Notes: generated by a model not told the origin, from the letters alone. A DNA stretch of 64,000 nucleotides from Paenibacillus_E violae (GCF_032461945.1 NZ_JAWCUD010000009.1:1-64000), one strand, 5' to 3'; positions 7,788-16,940 are shown, counted from the stretch's first letter. Numbers and translations: made by a program.

Positions 7788-7968
7788 AATTCACTTCATG
7801 AATAGTAGCACGAGAACCTTCACATATCATCAACTGCTTTCATTCAACTGTTGAGGAGCGGGAGACGACGATTCTAGGTTTACTCTTAAAAATTCTTTTA
7901 CTTCCTCTTGAAGATATTCATAACCAAATGGATTTTGAGTTGGATCGTTAGCCGGTTCTCTTCGTCGT

Positions 7969-10900
7969 TTATTTCTTGTGTGATTGATCGTGCGGTACAC
8001 TGACATTAACAGACTTAATGGTTTGATTTCCGGCTTTATCGGTCGCCGTATACATGATGGTGTACATCCGTCCTATACCTTGACCCGATCGTTCCGCACG
8101 TAGACTGAACGATGGGTCAAGGGTTCCGTATTCGGCATTTTGGATATCGTTTGGCTGATCATCGGCGCCTGTCCCTTGATCCGGTTCGTTGCTCGTAATT
8201 GAGGTCAGGACGATCGAATCGATACCGGATATGTCGTCGCTTCCGTCAACTTGAGCAGTTACTGAAACGAGTTTATGATTGGCTGGCCAAAGCTGTGTAT
8301 TATCTAACGAGACATTCAGATTAGGTGCCGTTTTATCAATTTGGATTGAAACCGTGTGCGTCTTTTCTACGTTTCCGGCATTATCTGTGCTCCAGTAAAC
8401 AAGAGAATGTATGCCTTCCTCTTTAATGTTAACCGTCGTTCCCGTCTGCTGGACGCCTCCGTCCAGTGTATAATATGTCGCCGCAACGCCGGAACCAATA
8501 TCACTTGAAGTAAAAGTAACCGAAACATCATTGTTCACCCAGCCAACAGGTGCATTATCAGAAGTTGTTGGTGCTGTAATGTCAACTAGATAGATATTAG
8601 GTATTGGCGGCTTCTCCATACCGTTGCCAAGATAGAAGCTCGTATGCGGCGGTTGATTATAACCGGTGTTCTGCCAAGCGACGCCGAGCCTGTAGACGGG
8701 GTCATGCATTAAGGTGTAAATCCGTTGATCCGTCACAGCTGTTGTCGAATAAATGCGAAGCGCGCTACTGTCTTCCGTCCTTACCATGACCTCTTCTCTC
8801 CAATCCCCCAGAATATCCGCTTGCAGTGACGGATTTCCTTTGGTGCCGTTATTGGAGAAAGTTCCGTTTAGCGTGGCGATACGGGATAATTTATTGTTCT
8901 CATAATCCCATTTATCGATCTTCGGAACACCATTTGTTCCGTCCCAATCATGATCCAAAAGTTCCCGGCTTAAATCTCCGTCCCACCAGACCGCGAAGTT
9001 CGAAGTTGGGATTTTGCTCGAGATTCTCGTGCCATCGGTATTGAACATAAAACCGTTCGAATTGGTCTCCGTGGCTGCTGACTTGGTCGCATCTATCGCC
9101 CAGGACTCTTCTCCCACGTACCTCGGATCCACATCGGCCGAAAGGCCTCTGCCCGTGTCCGCGCCAACTTGGAGTTGACCATACAGTACTTTGCCAGTTC
9201 GGGCATCCAACATAGTCGCAGAATATGGACTGTTCGTCTCCTCCTGTACCGTCCACAATTCCATGCCCAAACGGGCAGGGTTCAGATCTCCCAGATGCAT
9301 GGCATCCCCATGTCCCAAACCGCTGGCCCATAACAACGTACCGTCATTGTTAATGGCCGTATTTCCAGTAATAATTTCATCCTTGCCGTCTGCATCCACA
9401 TCCGCTACACTCAGCTGGTGATTTCCTTGTCCATGTCCCGGATTAGGAGAATCGAATTCCCACTGCTTGGTCAGCTGACCATCTCTCCAGTTGTAGGCAA
9501 CCAGCACCATACGGGTATAGTATCCTCGTTGTAAGATAAGACTCGGTCTCTGTCCATCCAGATACGCAATTGCTGCACCAAAACGGTCCACACGATTGCC
9601 GTAGGTATCTCCCCAGTCACCGACATTTCCTCTTGACGGATCGTAATTTGCGGTGTTCAGCGCTTTGCCAGTTGCACCTTCGAATATCGTGAAATATTCA
9701 GGGCCAGATAGGACATAACCGCTTGAATTTCGATAGTCCGCTGTAGCATCACCGATTACCGTTCCTATTCCGTCAACGGTGCCGTCAGCTGTTCGAGCCG
9801 CTACCTCTGCTTTCCCGTCTCCATCCAGGTCATAAACCATAGGGTGCAAATAATGAGCACCAGCTCGGATGTTTTTCCCCATATCCAATCTCCAGAGGCG
9901 GGTACCGTCCATCTTATAAGCGTCCAAATATGTATTGCCAGTAATCCCGGACTGTGAATTGTCCTTCGAATTGCTCGGGTCCCACTTCAATACAATCTCG
10001 TAATTGCCGTCGCCATCCAGATCACCGACGGAAGCGTCATTAGCACGGTAAGTATAAGCTTCACCTGTACTGGTGACCCCATCCGCAGGTTTTTGAAGCG
10101 GCACAGTGAGGTAATTCGCATTCCATGGTTTTACCGTCTCGGATTGGTTCTTTTCAATTCCATTGATAACGGCACGGACAAAATAAGAGGAATCCGCTCT
10201 GCCTTCAGGATCCAGATAATTGGTGCTATCTGTTATCGGAATTGAATTCATTTTGACACCATTACGGTACAGGTTAAAAGCTATATTTTCCGGCTCTGTT
10301 CCGAGCAATCGCCATCCTAAGAATACATGGCCGCTGTCTTGAATGGCTACGAGACCTCGTCCCAAATCCTCCATCTGTCTTGCCGGTAGCAATTTTGGTG
10401 TAGCGCTCAGACTTACCGCTAACGACTCCGATAGACCTTCATTTTCATATTGGTAAATACCGGTTACTTTGAAGGTATAGGTTATACCGTTCGTTAGCCC
10501 GTTTATGGTAGCGACGTACGTCCCTTTCGGTACTGCAGCTACTAATGTTTGAGTTTGATCTGGGCCCACTACATAGATATGGGCTTCTTTGTATGCAGGA
10601 TCCATCGGCGCTTTCCATCCGACAAGAACTTTTGAATCACGTCCTTCCGCATTTACATCCATGACTGCGGGGGACTTTTCCAGCTTGTTTACATTGATCG
10701 TATAGGTTCTGGACACATCCGTATATACGTTAGAAGTAACCGTAATCCCGATGGAAGAAGATGCTCCGGTTAATGGCACAGAAATCGAGGATCCGCTAGC
10801 CATACTTGAAGATCCAACCTTCAAATTTACATTAGATGCGTTGTTTGCAACCGGAGCTATTGTTAGATCATTAACAGAATAGGGAACATTAATGGTGTAG

Positions 10901-11655
10901 TTCTCAATGGTTGGGTCAAAAGAAAACGGCGGAACAAAATTTCCAGAACTTAGTTCCACACTTTTCAACGCAAGGTCCAGCGAGGTTACTTTGAAGTTAG
11001 CTAAATTGAATTTGCCTCCACCCGCGTTGGTAAAAAATCCAAAACTACTGATTCTATCTCTAGCACTATAGAAATCATCCGTTGATGAGACCGTACTTCC
11101 TGTGTTCAAATCGAGAATGCTGACCGTATATTTTTTCTTTGGAATATTGAAGATCATAGTAAACCGGTACCAATGCGTCGGATCATAGTTCATGAGGGTT
11201 GGACCATTATTACGCTTAAAAATCCCAGCATCCATCTGAAAGCGCATTGCTGCAGCAGTTGTTGCATTCACCTTCCCGTCCATCACCCAGAAGGTTCCAC
11301 CTTTATTAGTTGGGAGGTTCACATCAAATTGCATGATAAAACCTCCGGTCTGTGGAGCAAACCGTTGTCCGAAATAGGAAGAACCAGTTAAATCATGGCT
11401 GATGGCGGCATAAGTCAATCCCGTCACCGTATTTTGTACGACATTGACGACCGGGGCGGTTCCTTCCACAGTCCAGTTGTTAGCGCTTCCGATTTTTACA
11501 GACCCCAATGGATATGTACTGAAATTCTCATTTACAAAGGTCGTATCTGCCGCTAATACGGGGGCAACGTTTAAAGGCATCAATAACGAAAAGAGGAATA
11601 AGGCGATAAGCAGCTTAGATACACATGAGTAGCATGGTTTTTGAAAAAAATACAT
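7969..11655 (-). CDS. Secreted rhamnogalacturonan lyase, family PL11, multidomain
   Basis: 1228 residues. ATG 11655 has AGGAGG nine bases upstream; the ORF could extend to 11676 but that part contains the ribosome binding site. Signal peptide: basic start, hydrophobic stretch ALFLFSLLMPLNVAP, then A-A. Domains in order: a jelly-roll-like binding domain (about 35-220), a cadherin-like beta-sandwich (about 225-325), fibronectin type III (about 330-420), the PL11 beta-propeller (about 425-1020) with many calcium-type DGDG motifs such as GDLDGDGNYEI and YDLDGDGKAEV, and two C-terminal Ig-like domains. YesW-type PL11 enzymes cut rhamnogalacturonan I of pectin by beta-elimination. The gene is far larger than its neighbours and has no pectin-use partners here. 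Confidence 0.9.
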   Translation of the reverse strand: MYFFQKPCYSCVSKLLIALFLFSLLMPLNVAPVLAADTTFVNENFSTYPLGSVKIGSANNWTVEGTAPVVNVVQNTVTGLTYAAISHDLTGSSYFGQRFAPQTGGFIMQFDVNLPTNKGGTFWVMDGKVNATTAAAMRFQMDAGIFKRNNGPTLMNYDPTHWYRFTMIFNIPKKKYTVSILDLNTGSTVSSTDDFYSARDRISSFGFFTNAGGGKFNLANFKVTSLDLALKSVELSSGNFVPPFSFDPTIENYTINVPYSVNDLTIAPVANNASNVNLKVGSSSMASGSSISVPLTGASSSIGITVTSNVYTDVSRTYTINVNKLEKSPAVMDVNAEGRDSKVLVGWKAPMDPAYKEAHIYVVGPDQTQTLVAAVPKGTYVATINGLTNGITYTFKVTGIYQYENEGLSESLAVSLSATPKLLPARQMEDLGRGLVAIQDSGHVFLGWRLLGTEPENIAFNLYRNGVKMNSIPITDSTNYLDPEGRADSSYFVRAVINGIEKNQSETVKPWNANYLTVPLQKPADGVTSTGEAYTYRANDASVGDLDGDGNYEIVLKWDPSNSKDNSQSGITGNTYLDAYKMDGTRLWRLDMGKNIRAGAHYLHPMVYDLDGDGKAEVAARTADGTVDGIGTVIGDATADYRNSSGYVLSGPEYFTIFEGATGKALNTANYDPSRGNVGDWGDTYGNRVDRFGAAIAYLDGQRPSLILQRGYYTRMVLVAYNWRDGQLTKQWEFDSPNPGHGQGNHQLSVADVDADGKDEIITGNTAINNDGTLLWASGLGHGDAMHLGDLNPARLGMELWTVQEETNSPYSATMLDARTGKVLYGQLQVGADTGRGLSADVDPRYVGEESWAIDATKSAATETNSNGFMFNTDGTRISSKIPTSNFAVWWDGDLSRELLDHDWDGTNGVPKIDKWDYENNKLSRIATLNGTFSNNGTKGNPSLQADILGDWREEVMVRTEDSSALRIYSTTAVTDQRIYTLMHDPVYRLGVAWQNTGYNQPPHTSFYLGNGMEKPPIPNIYLVDITAPTTSDNAPVGWVNNDVSVTFTSSDIGSGVAATYYTLDGGVQQTGTTVNIKEEGIHSLVYWSTDNAGNVEKTHTVSIQIDKTAPNLNVSLDNTQLWPANHKLVSVTAQVDGSDDISGIDSIVLTSITSNEPDQGTGADDQPNDIQNAEYGTLDPSFSLRAERSGQGIGRMYTIMYTATDKAGNQTIKSVNVSVPHDQSHKK

Positions 11656-12064
11656 CCCTTTCAACCTCCTATTCATAGATCAACTTCGTAGAACCCAGCC
11701 TTTGCTGACTTAGCTAAAGAATCCGATTTCCGGTTTACTGAACCTCCTCTCGTATTCTCGAGCTAGTGTCCAAGCACTGGAGCAAGCTCATTATAAGCAA
11801 TCTATTCCACGTATTCTATGCAAAAAACAGTAATAAATCTAAAAAAAACAGTGTTTATTGCACATAAGAAAAAACACCGTAATCCCGAAAATCTTAGCGG
11901 TGTTGAACACAAAAGGAGTTCGCGAATCAAGCTTCACCACTCTCCCTTCTCGTTACTTTTATTGAAAATGAAACTAAGCTTAATATTCGCCTTTTACTGG
12001 TTACTCATTATGTGCAAGAAAATGTTTGTTAACAACTTCATTTATAGGAGTATCTCCAGATATT
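11656..12064. other. Non-coding region upstream of the lyase
   Basis: About 400 bases without a convincing gene. On the minus strand a TATAAT lies near 11787-11792 and could be the lyase promoter, though no well-spaced -35 is clear. A hairpin ACACCG...CGGTGT lies at about 11873-11903. The plus-strand frame through 11818-12156 has no ribosome binding site or protein character. Confidence 0.5.
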
Positions 12065-12166
12065 TCACCGTTTTTCAACTTAAAAATCATGAAAACAAGG
12101 AGCAGCTGCTGTGGCAGAACTACTCGTTGTTTAGTTCAACTATCGTTCCTCGTTAGTTCAACGAGA
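12065..12166. repeat. Array repeat copy, good match
   Basis: CACCGTTTTTCAACTT at the left, a hairpin with AAGGAGCAGCTGCTGTGGCA, then TTCAACTATCGTTCCTCG and TTAGTTCAACG, an almost consensus right-hand site. Confidence 0.8.
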
Positions 12167-12182
12167 TGCGCGAGTAACTATC

Positions 12183-12413
12183 TTACTGAGTAATTCTTGT
12201 TGTGCTTTTAGAAGCTAGTTGTTGTATTGGGTACTCAATATTGCATACATCACAATGATAAGCATAACTTCTAACTATTCGTTCTGTATGTGTATACAGT
12301 GTTTTACCGTCAACACCTTGATCAACAAATGACTTATCGCCAAGCGAGTGGTCTTTAATTTTTTTCTTCATTTTTGCCCCACAACCTGGACACAATTTCT
12401 TTTTAAAAAACAT
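12183..12413 (-). CDS. Small zinc-ribbon protein
   Basis: 76 residues. ATG 12413 has AAGGAA about eight bases upstream, so the longer frame to 12542, which would add an improbable membrane stretch, is not used. Two Cys pairs, LCPGCGAK near residue 8 and HCDVCNIEYP near 55, predict one zinc ribbon. Such small ribbons may bind nucleic acid or protein; no specific role can be given. A repeat lies on each side. Confidence 0.65.
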   Translation of the reverse strand: MFFKKKLCPGCGAKMKKKIKDHSLGDKSFVDQGVDGKTLYTHTERIVRSYAYHCDVCNIEYPIQQLASKSTTRITQ

Positions 12414-12547
12414 ATATATAAATTCCTTCAAAGTAAGACTTGCTTCTATTCTCTTCCCACCCATTGACCAATTAGTAACCAATTTCTTACCCCCAAATAT
12501 TAAAAAATAATTGAATATCACTAATAAAAACAACCTACTCAAACCCG

Positions 12548-12600
12548 TTACATTGATGAAGAAATTGTATTAAACTATAGTTCCTCGTTAGTTTAGTAAT
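12548..12600. repeat. Array repeat, right-hand site
   Basis: CCCGTTACATTGATG, then TTAAACTATAGTTCCTCG and TTAGTTTAG. The central GC hairpin is missing, so only the two core parts remain. Confidence 0.6.
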
Positions 12601-12613
12601 TGATCTGAAAATT

Positions 12614-13429
12614 TTATATGAATCTAACGGGTTCTGGTCTGTACAGCTTTATTTTATGTTTCTGAAAAAGCTCTTTCACTTTTGCACTCACAATCAATAA
12701 GCGGGTTTCGTACACATTCAGATATTCAAATGTCAAATTAAAGTCCCGAAACTTTTCCATCTCCTCTTTCCTATAAATCATTTCAGAACGGATAATCCCT
12801 TTGAACCTGCATTCACAACAAATGATAGGATGATGTCCATAAGACTCAAAACGTACCTGATCGTCTAATGGAGGCAAAACGTTTTTTACAACTAACTGAT
12901 ACACCTTTTGTACATTCCGATTCTTATAATCACTGGCAGGAAGGATATCACATCCAGTAAGCTGATTGCTTTCAATTACTTCCTTGGCGTAATCAGTAAT
13001 TATTAATTCCGGCTTGATTTGTACAAAATGTTTCGTTCTGATCTTCTTCACATCTAATTTCAATTCAGAAGCCTGAATTTTACCGCAATACTCGCAGCAA
13101 TGATCGTTAGCAAATTTGTACTTCGTCCCATAATGCTCAGCATCCTTGAGAGCATCATGTTCCCACGGATAGTAAACTCCCACATCAAAAAATGCTGCTT
13201 CCTTCATTTCTTGCTTTGTGTATTCCCGATTCTCTGCATAGGTGTGACTCAGGTTCTCATTCTTGATCAAAGAGATTAAATCTTGATATCCAGACCTGTC
13301 TTCATCTGTTTTTATTTGGAGACCACTAGGTTGGAATGAAATCTCATCTAATCTGTCCTCAAAAAGGCTATGAATTTTTTGAAGTGTGTCACTACTATCT
13401 CTAATATGTATAAACGCTGTGCGTTTCAC
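12614..13429 (-). CDS. Hypothetical protein with two CxxC-type sites
   Basis: 271 residues starting with GTG and AGAGGTG five bases upstream. Two Cys clusters, HCCEYCGK near residue 109 and ICCECRFKG near 204, suggest a split zinc site. The spacing recalls the double-CXXCG proteins, some of which act as immunity proteins in myxobacteria, but the match is only by eye. Mixed alpha/beta content, no membrane segment. Cassette-like position between two repeats. Confidence 0.7.
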   Translation of the reverse strand: MKRTAFIHIRDSSDTLQKIHSLFEDRLDEISFQPSGLQIKTDEDRSGYQDLISLIKNENLSHTYAENREYTKQEMKEAAFFDVGVYYPWEHDALKDAEHYGTKYKFANDHCCEYCGKIQASELKLDVKKIRTKHFVQIKPELIITDYAKEVIESNQLTGCDILPASDYKNRNVQKVYQLVVKNVLPPLDDQVRFESYGHHPIICCECRFKGIIRSEMIYRKEEMEKFRDFNLTFEYLNVYETRLLIVSAKVKELFQKHKIKLYRPEPVRFI

Positions 13430-13521
13430 TAAAACACCTCTGAACTAGTTTTTATGCAGAAACTGAACAAATAACTAAGAATAATTTCGTCGACTTTTTA
13501 CTTATTCCTTTTTTCCCAACA

Positions 13522-13598
13522 AATCTCCGTTACTTCAAAGAAATCAAAAAGGAGCTACCGCAGCAGCTCCTCAGCTATCGTTATCCGTTAGCATAATT
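13522..13598. repeat. Array repeat copy, good match
   Basis: ATCTCCGTTACTTCAAAG, then hairpin AAGGAGCTACCGCAGCAGCTCCT, then CAGCTATCGTTATCCG and TTAGCATAATT. Confidence 0.75.
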
Positions 13599-13652
13599 CG
13601 TCAAGCCTACATTGATAAATCAAACGCTAAATAGCTTTCTTCATTAGCGTGT

Positions 13653-14252
13653 TTACTGTCTTTTACTTTTGAATTTTTCAACCAATTTTAGAAACTCAGG
13701 TGTCGTCTTCACACTAACAATACCAAGATCCTTGGGTAGATTTTCATCCTCTACTATTTGAAAACTTAGGATAAACTCCGAGAATGAATTTGCTATTAAG
13801 TAAACATTATTCCATAATTCTTCTTCGCAGGGGTCGAAGTGTTCTTGGTCATGATCCCAAAAGTAAATTTTTCCCCTTACATCCTCAGTAACTCCAATAC
13901 AAAGTTGATCCCCACCTGTAATATCCGCAAATGGTATCATGCTTTCAGGCATTCGCCCTAGATAGCGTTCGATATTAGTAATTAAATCATTATTGTCATT
14001 TTGTAAGTTATAAAAATACCCCATTCTCCCTCGTTCATCGTGCTTTGGAATGTTGGTTAATTGTGAATAGCTTATTTGATGGTTATAGTTTATTCTCCCA
14101 TATGTCAAAAGAAATTCTTTATAATCTTGAGGCAAGTGAAACCCATATTTCTGCTCGAATGAAATAATTAAATTATCAGAGTGAATACCACTTTCACTAG
14201 TGATGCCTACCTCTAATAATTTCTGTTTTACCTTTTCAAAACTAATCTGCAT
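13653..14252 (-). CDS. SMI1/KNR4 family protein
   Basis: 199 residues. The SMI1/KNR4 (SUKH) fold shows FEQKYGFHLPQDYKEFLL near residue 32, the family's first conserved block, then IPFADITGGDQLCI and GKIYFWDHDQE, the middle block. In bacteria SUKH proteins are widely used as immunity proteins of polymorphic toxins; in a setting without a toxin the partner is unknown. GGAG lies nine bases upstream of the ATG. The C-terminal 40 residues are extra and charged. Confidence 0.9.
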   Translation of the reverse strand: MQISFEKVKQKLLEVGITSESGIHSDNLIISFEQKYGFHLPQDYKEFLLTYGRINYNHQISYSQLTNIPKHDERGRMGYFYNLQNDNNDLITNIERYLGRMPESMIPFADITGGDQLCIGVTEDVRGKIYFWDHDQEHFDPCEEELWNNVYLIANSFSEFILSFQIVEDENLPKDLGIVSVKTTPEFLKLVEKFKSKRQ

Positions 14253-14327
14253 CTTTATTCACTCCACCCATATAGAGACACATTTACTGGAAATATCTTA
14301 TCACAAATTACTTATACTTAACTACGT

Positions 14328-14418
14328 TAACCTACCCTTTAGTTCAGCAAAGGCTGCCAATCAGCCGGCAGCCCATTTTGATTTTTATTTATAAACTAAC
14401 GTTCACCGATAGCTTAAT
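14328..14418. repeat. Array repeat copy, good match
   Basis: CTACCCTTTAGTTCAGC, hairpin AAGGCTGCCAATCAGCCGGC, then AAACTAACGTTCACCG and ATAGCTTAATC. Here the arms read CTAACG/CGATAG instead of CTATCG/CGTTAG, a compensating exchange that keeps the inverted repeat. Confidence 0.8.
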
Positions 14419-14803
14419 CGATTTTCTGATTCTTTTTAAATAAATATCGAATACCTTTTCCGGCCATTAATTCGTCAGCATAACGAGGAATTACATGTAA
14501 ATGTGAATGAAAAATATGTTGTCCTCCCACATGACCACAATTCCATCCAACATTGTAGCCATCTGGCTTGTAATTTTGATCCAAATACAGTTTTACTTCT
14601 TGTAGTAACTGAAATGTTTCATTCCATTCATCTTGAGTTAAGTCAAAAACAGTTTCCCTATGTTCTTTCGGGACAATTATACCAGCCCCTTTAATCTCTT
14701 GTTCTTTAAGTAAAGTATAAGTGCAACTTTCATTGCTCATTATGACTTCATGACTGTTATCATCGGAAATATTGCAATATGGACAATTAAGCAAACTCCA
14801 CAC
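14414..14803 (-). CDS. HIT family protein
   Basis: 129 residues, normal for single-domain HIT hydrolases. The histidine triad is HSHLHVIPR near residue 99, which forms the nucleotide phosphoryl-transfer site; the N-terminal Cys pair NCPYCNI is a common optional zinc site. Likely hydrolyses nucleotide conjugates such as ApppA or AMP-linked compounds; the natural substrate is unknown. Starts with GTG, or with the TTG at 14794 after GAGGTG. Located in the array between two repeat copies. Confidence 0.9.
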   Translation of the reverse strand: MWSLLNCPYCNISDDNSHEVIMSNESCTYTLLKEQEIKGAGIIVPKEHRETVFDLTQDEWNETFQLLQEVKLYLDQNYKPDGYNVGWNCGHVGGQHIFHSHLHVIPRYADELMAGKGIRYLFKKNQKID

Positions 14804-14847
14804 CTCACAGAAAATGCTGCTGATCCTGATTATTATTTTCTTTTCTT

Positions 14848-14916
14848 CACCGTAAAGCTCTTAATGATTGTGACGGCAGCTTTTTCACTCAACTATCGTT
14901 CGCCGTTAGTTCGACA
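14848..14916. repeat. Array repeat copy, hairpin shortened
   Basis: CACCGTAAAGCTCTTAATG at the left, GACGGCAGC in the middle, then a consensus right site CTCAACTATCGTTCGCCG plus TTAGTTCGAC. Confidence 0.75.
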
Positions 14917-14924
14917 AGCTAATT

Positions 14925-15440
14925 CTATTTACAAGGTGTAATTGGCGCGAAATAAGCTAGTACTCTTTTCGTTCCTATTAAATCAATGAATTTCACTTTA
15001 AGTTCTGTATCCTTACCTTCGCCAATGATCTCAAGAACTTTACCTATTCCAAATTTAGCATGTTGAATCTCATCTTCGACCCTAAGTGATTCAATAAATT
15101 TTAATTGCTCATCCGGGATACTTTCGGACTCATAAATTTCTACTACTGAAGCTACTCTAAGGTACTCAGGCGGTTCCGGATATGACTTATTGGTATTATC
15201 GTAATATTCGCCTTCATCACCTTGAACTCGAGCGCCAATTCTATTTGCAATTGTAATCATTAAACCGATCACCGTATCATTAGCACCACATAGAGTAATT
15301 CTGCCGTCTTGAAAAATAAATGGTATCCCTTTATAGGTGTTTAGAATATCTGCAATTTTTATTACATCATCTTTTGTTATTGGGTTTTGCTCACTAGCAA
15401 TCCAGTGTTCAGCCTTTGTAATATGTAGATCGTAACTCAT
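14925..15440 (-). CDS. Protein with a PcrA/UvrD-type C-terminal Tudor-like domain
   Basis: 171 residues, start ATG 15440 (GGAGGA upstream). Residues 1-110 begin MSYDLHITKAEHW and form a domain I cannot name. The last 50 residues, with VEDEIQHAKFGIGKVLEI, GEGKDTELKVKFI and KRVLAYFAPI, closely resemble the C-terminal Tudor-like domain of the helicase PcrA/UvrD, which in Gram-positive bacteria contacts RNA polymerase. There is no helicase here. I infer that the protein may dock on RNA polymerase or a similar beta-hairpin partner; that is not shown by the sequence alone. Confidence 0.7.
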   Translation of the reverse strand: MSYDLHITKAEHWIASEQNPITKDDVIKIADILNTYKGIPFIFQDGRITLCGANDTVIGLMITIANRIGARVQGDEGEYYDNTNKSYPEPPEYLRVASVVEIYESESIPDEQLKFIESLRVEDEIQHAKFGIGKVLEIIGEGKDTELKVKFIDLIGTKRVLAYFAPITPCK

Positions 15441-15520
15441 CGAAACCACTTCCTCCGATATTTGTATTTAAAAGAGATATTCTCCATTACAATTTAATCC
15501 ACCTTCTGCTTACATATTAA

Positions 15521-15605
15521 CCTGCCTTTTATTTCAATGAAAAAAAGGGAGCAACTGCCGTGGCAATCTACTCCCTGGTTATTCAACTATCGTTCGCCGT
15601 TGAAC
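15521..15605. repeat. Array repeat copy, first of a tandem pair
   Basis: CTGCCTTTTATTTCAATG, hairpin GGGAGCAACTGCCGTGGCA with partner TACTCCC, right site TTCAACTATCGTTCGCCG. Its right core is fused directly to the left core of the next copy. Confidence 0.8.
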
Positions 15606-15672
15606 AAAGGCAGCCGATCAATGCTGGCTGCCGTCATGTCGTGATTGAACTATAGTTTTTCGTTAATTGAAA
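15598..15672. repeat. Array repeat copy, second of a tandem pair
   Basis: CCGTTGAACAAAGGCAGCC, hairpin GGCAGCCGATCAATGCTGGC, then ATTGAACTATAGTTTTTCG and TTAATTGAAA. No gene lies between this copy and the previous one. Confidence 0.8.
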
Positions 15673-15688
15673 CAGCTTCGGATATCGA

Positions 15689-16210
15689 CTACCTTTGCAT
15701 TCTCCGAATACGATATAATCGTATTAATATAATGCCTACAATTGCTATTATAAAAATAACGAACACAAACCAGTATATTTGATTTCTATTATTCGCAGAC
15801 TGCTCAATTGTTAATTTCCCTGTATTTAGATCTTTAATTTGTTTTTTATTTACCTCAGACCAATCTCTTGAATTACCACATATATTAGCTTCTAAATGAC
15901 CATCACGCTGACTTGCGAATATTAAGTAATCTTGACCTTCTATAATTTCCTTCCACATGTTACCTATAGAAATCCCTTTTTCAATAACATCTGTACTTCC
16001 TTTCCAAAGCGTCTTCAAACTAAAAACAACAGTAAAATCGTTTTCTAATGTATTAGAATTAAGAGCTGTACCCATAAGTACAATCGAGCTATTCGCAAAC
16101 TCTTCTTTTATTGATTCTGGATGTGCGCATGAAACTGCACTAACAGGCTCATTCAATACAATACTAAACAACAAACATATAACAAATAATGGCACAATAC
16201 ATATCCTCAT
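15689..16210 (-). CDS. Secreted, C-terminally membrane-anchored protein
   Basis: 173 residues. Signal peptide at 1-25 ending near PVSAVSC, an extracellular domain with a first conserved Cys in SCAHP and a second in NICGN, and a C-terminal membrane helix (WFVFVIFIIAIVGIILI) with a basic tail RLYRIRRMQR. The extracellular block SIKEEFANSSIVLMGTAL is reminiscent of TIMP/netrin-like OB-fold domains in Bacillales, a tentative match. AGAGGTG precedes the ATG. Confidence 0.75.
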   Translation of the reverse strand: MRICIVPLFVICLLFSIVLNEPVSAVSCAHPESIKEEFANSSIVLMGTALNSNTLENDFTVVFSLKTLWKGSTDVIEKGISIGNMWKEIIEGQDYLIFASQRDGHLEANICGNSRDWSEVNKKQIKDLNTGKLTIEQSANNRNQIYWFVFVIFIIAIVGIILIRLYRIRRMQR

Positions 16211-16267
16211 CTTATCACCTCTTATATATATCTTAGATAAGTTTCAAGAATGATACTTGTTTGAAAC

Positions 16268-16350
16268 TGCCCGCTTAGCCGCATGAAGGGCTGCAACGCT
16301 GCAACCCTTCATTGTTTAACTATAGTTTCTTCGTTAGCGTAATGAATCTT
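16268..16350. repeat. Array repeat copy
   Basis: CTGCCCGCTTAGCCGCATG, hairpin AAGGGCTGCAACGCTGCAAC with CCTT closing the stem, then TTTAACTATAGTTTCTTCG and TTAGCGTAATG. Confidence 0.75.
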
Positions 16351-16419
16351 GCCGAATGACAGATGCGTGAATGCGGATTTAGAGGTTGACGGTGGCTTCA
16401 GAGATATACATAGAAATTC

Positions 16420-16779
16420 TCATAATCTCCCCCATGCTCTTTCAATATTATCCGACGCTTTTCTGGTTTCCTTACCCATGTATCTATAAGCAACTTCTAG
16501 TATTTCCTTTTCGTCCCCAAGCCTCTCTAGAATAGTACAAGACAAAACTTCTTTAACTAAAGTATCCCCCTTTAATTCCATCCTCTCATAAAATTCAAAC
16601 AATCGTATTAGTAACTCGGGTTCTATATCTTTTCTTAGTAATTCGATCAAATAATCATTTAAGTCACCAAAAAACACATGGTTAAGAACTTCTTCATATA
16701 ATGCTTCATGATCAGTAAGGTTAAGCCTGAATTTTGGAAATTCATTAACAAATATTTTTGAAAGTTCATTATATTTCAA
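16420..16779 (-). CDS. Hypothetical helical protein, array cassette
   Basis: 119 residues, almost entirely helical and acidic, starting with TTG after AAGGTGG. Segments such as LYEEVLNHVFFGDLNDYLIE suggest a helical repeat-like scaffold. Function and family not recognised; small helical immunity proteins have similar composition, but nothing specific supports it. Confidence 0.65.
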   Translation of the reverse strand: MKYNELSKIFVNEFPKFRLNLTDHEALYEEVLNHVFFGDLNDYLIELLRKDIEPELLIRLFEFYERMELKGDTLVKEVLSCTILERLGDEKEILEVAYRYMGKETRKASDNIERAWGRL

Positions 16780-16849
16780 GCCTATCCCACCTTCTTAAAT
16801 TCTAATATATTCGCCTGCCTTGCCTAAGATATTCGCGAAGTTATTGAAC

Positions 16850-16940
16850 TATCCTCCCATTACGTAAAAAGGGAACAGTCTACCGGCCACGGCGTTCTGT
16901 TCCCATGTTATTCAACAATCGTTCTTACGTTAGCTTAATG
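16850..16940. repeat. Array repeat copy
   Basis: ATCCTCCCATTACGTAAAAAG, hairpin GGGAACAG...CTGTTCCC with a 19-base interior, then TTCAACAATCGTTCTTACG and TTAGCTTAATG. Confidence 0.75.

Noticed and set aside
7830..7985. Frame reading NPFGYEYLQEEVKEFLRVNL downstream of and overlapping the lyase end
   Set aside because: Coding-like, but no start with a ribosome binding site and no family. It may be a remnant; not strong enough to annotate.
11818..12156. Plus-strand ORF of 112 codons
   Set aside because: Covers a hairpin and an array repeat; lysine-rich low-complexity translation, no ribosome binding site.
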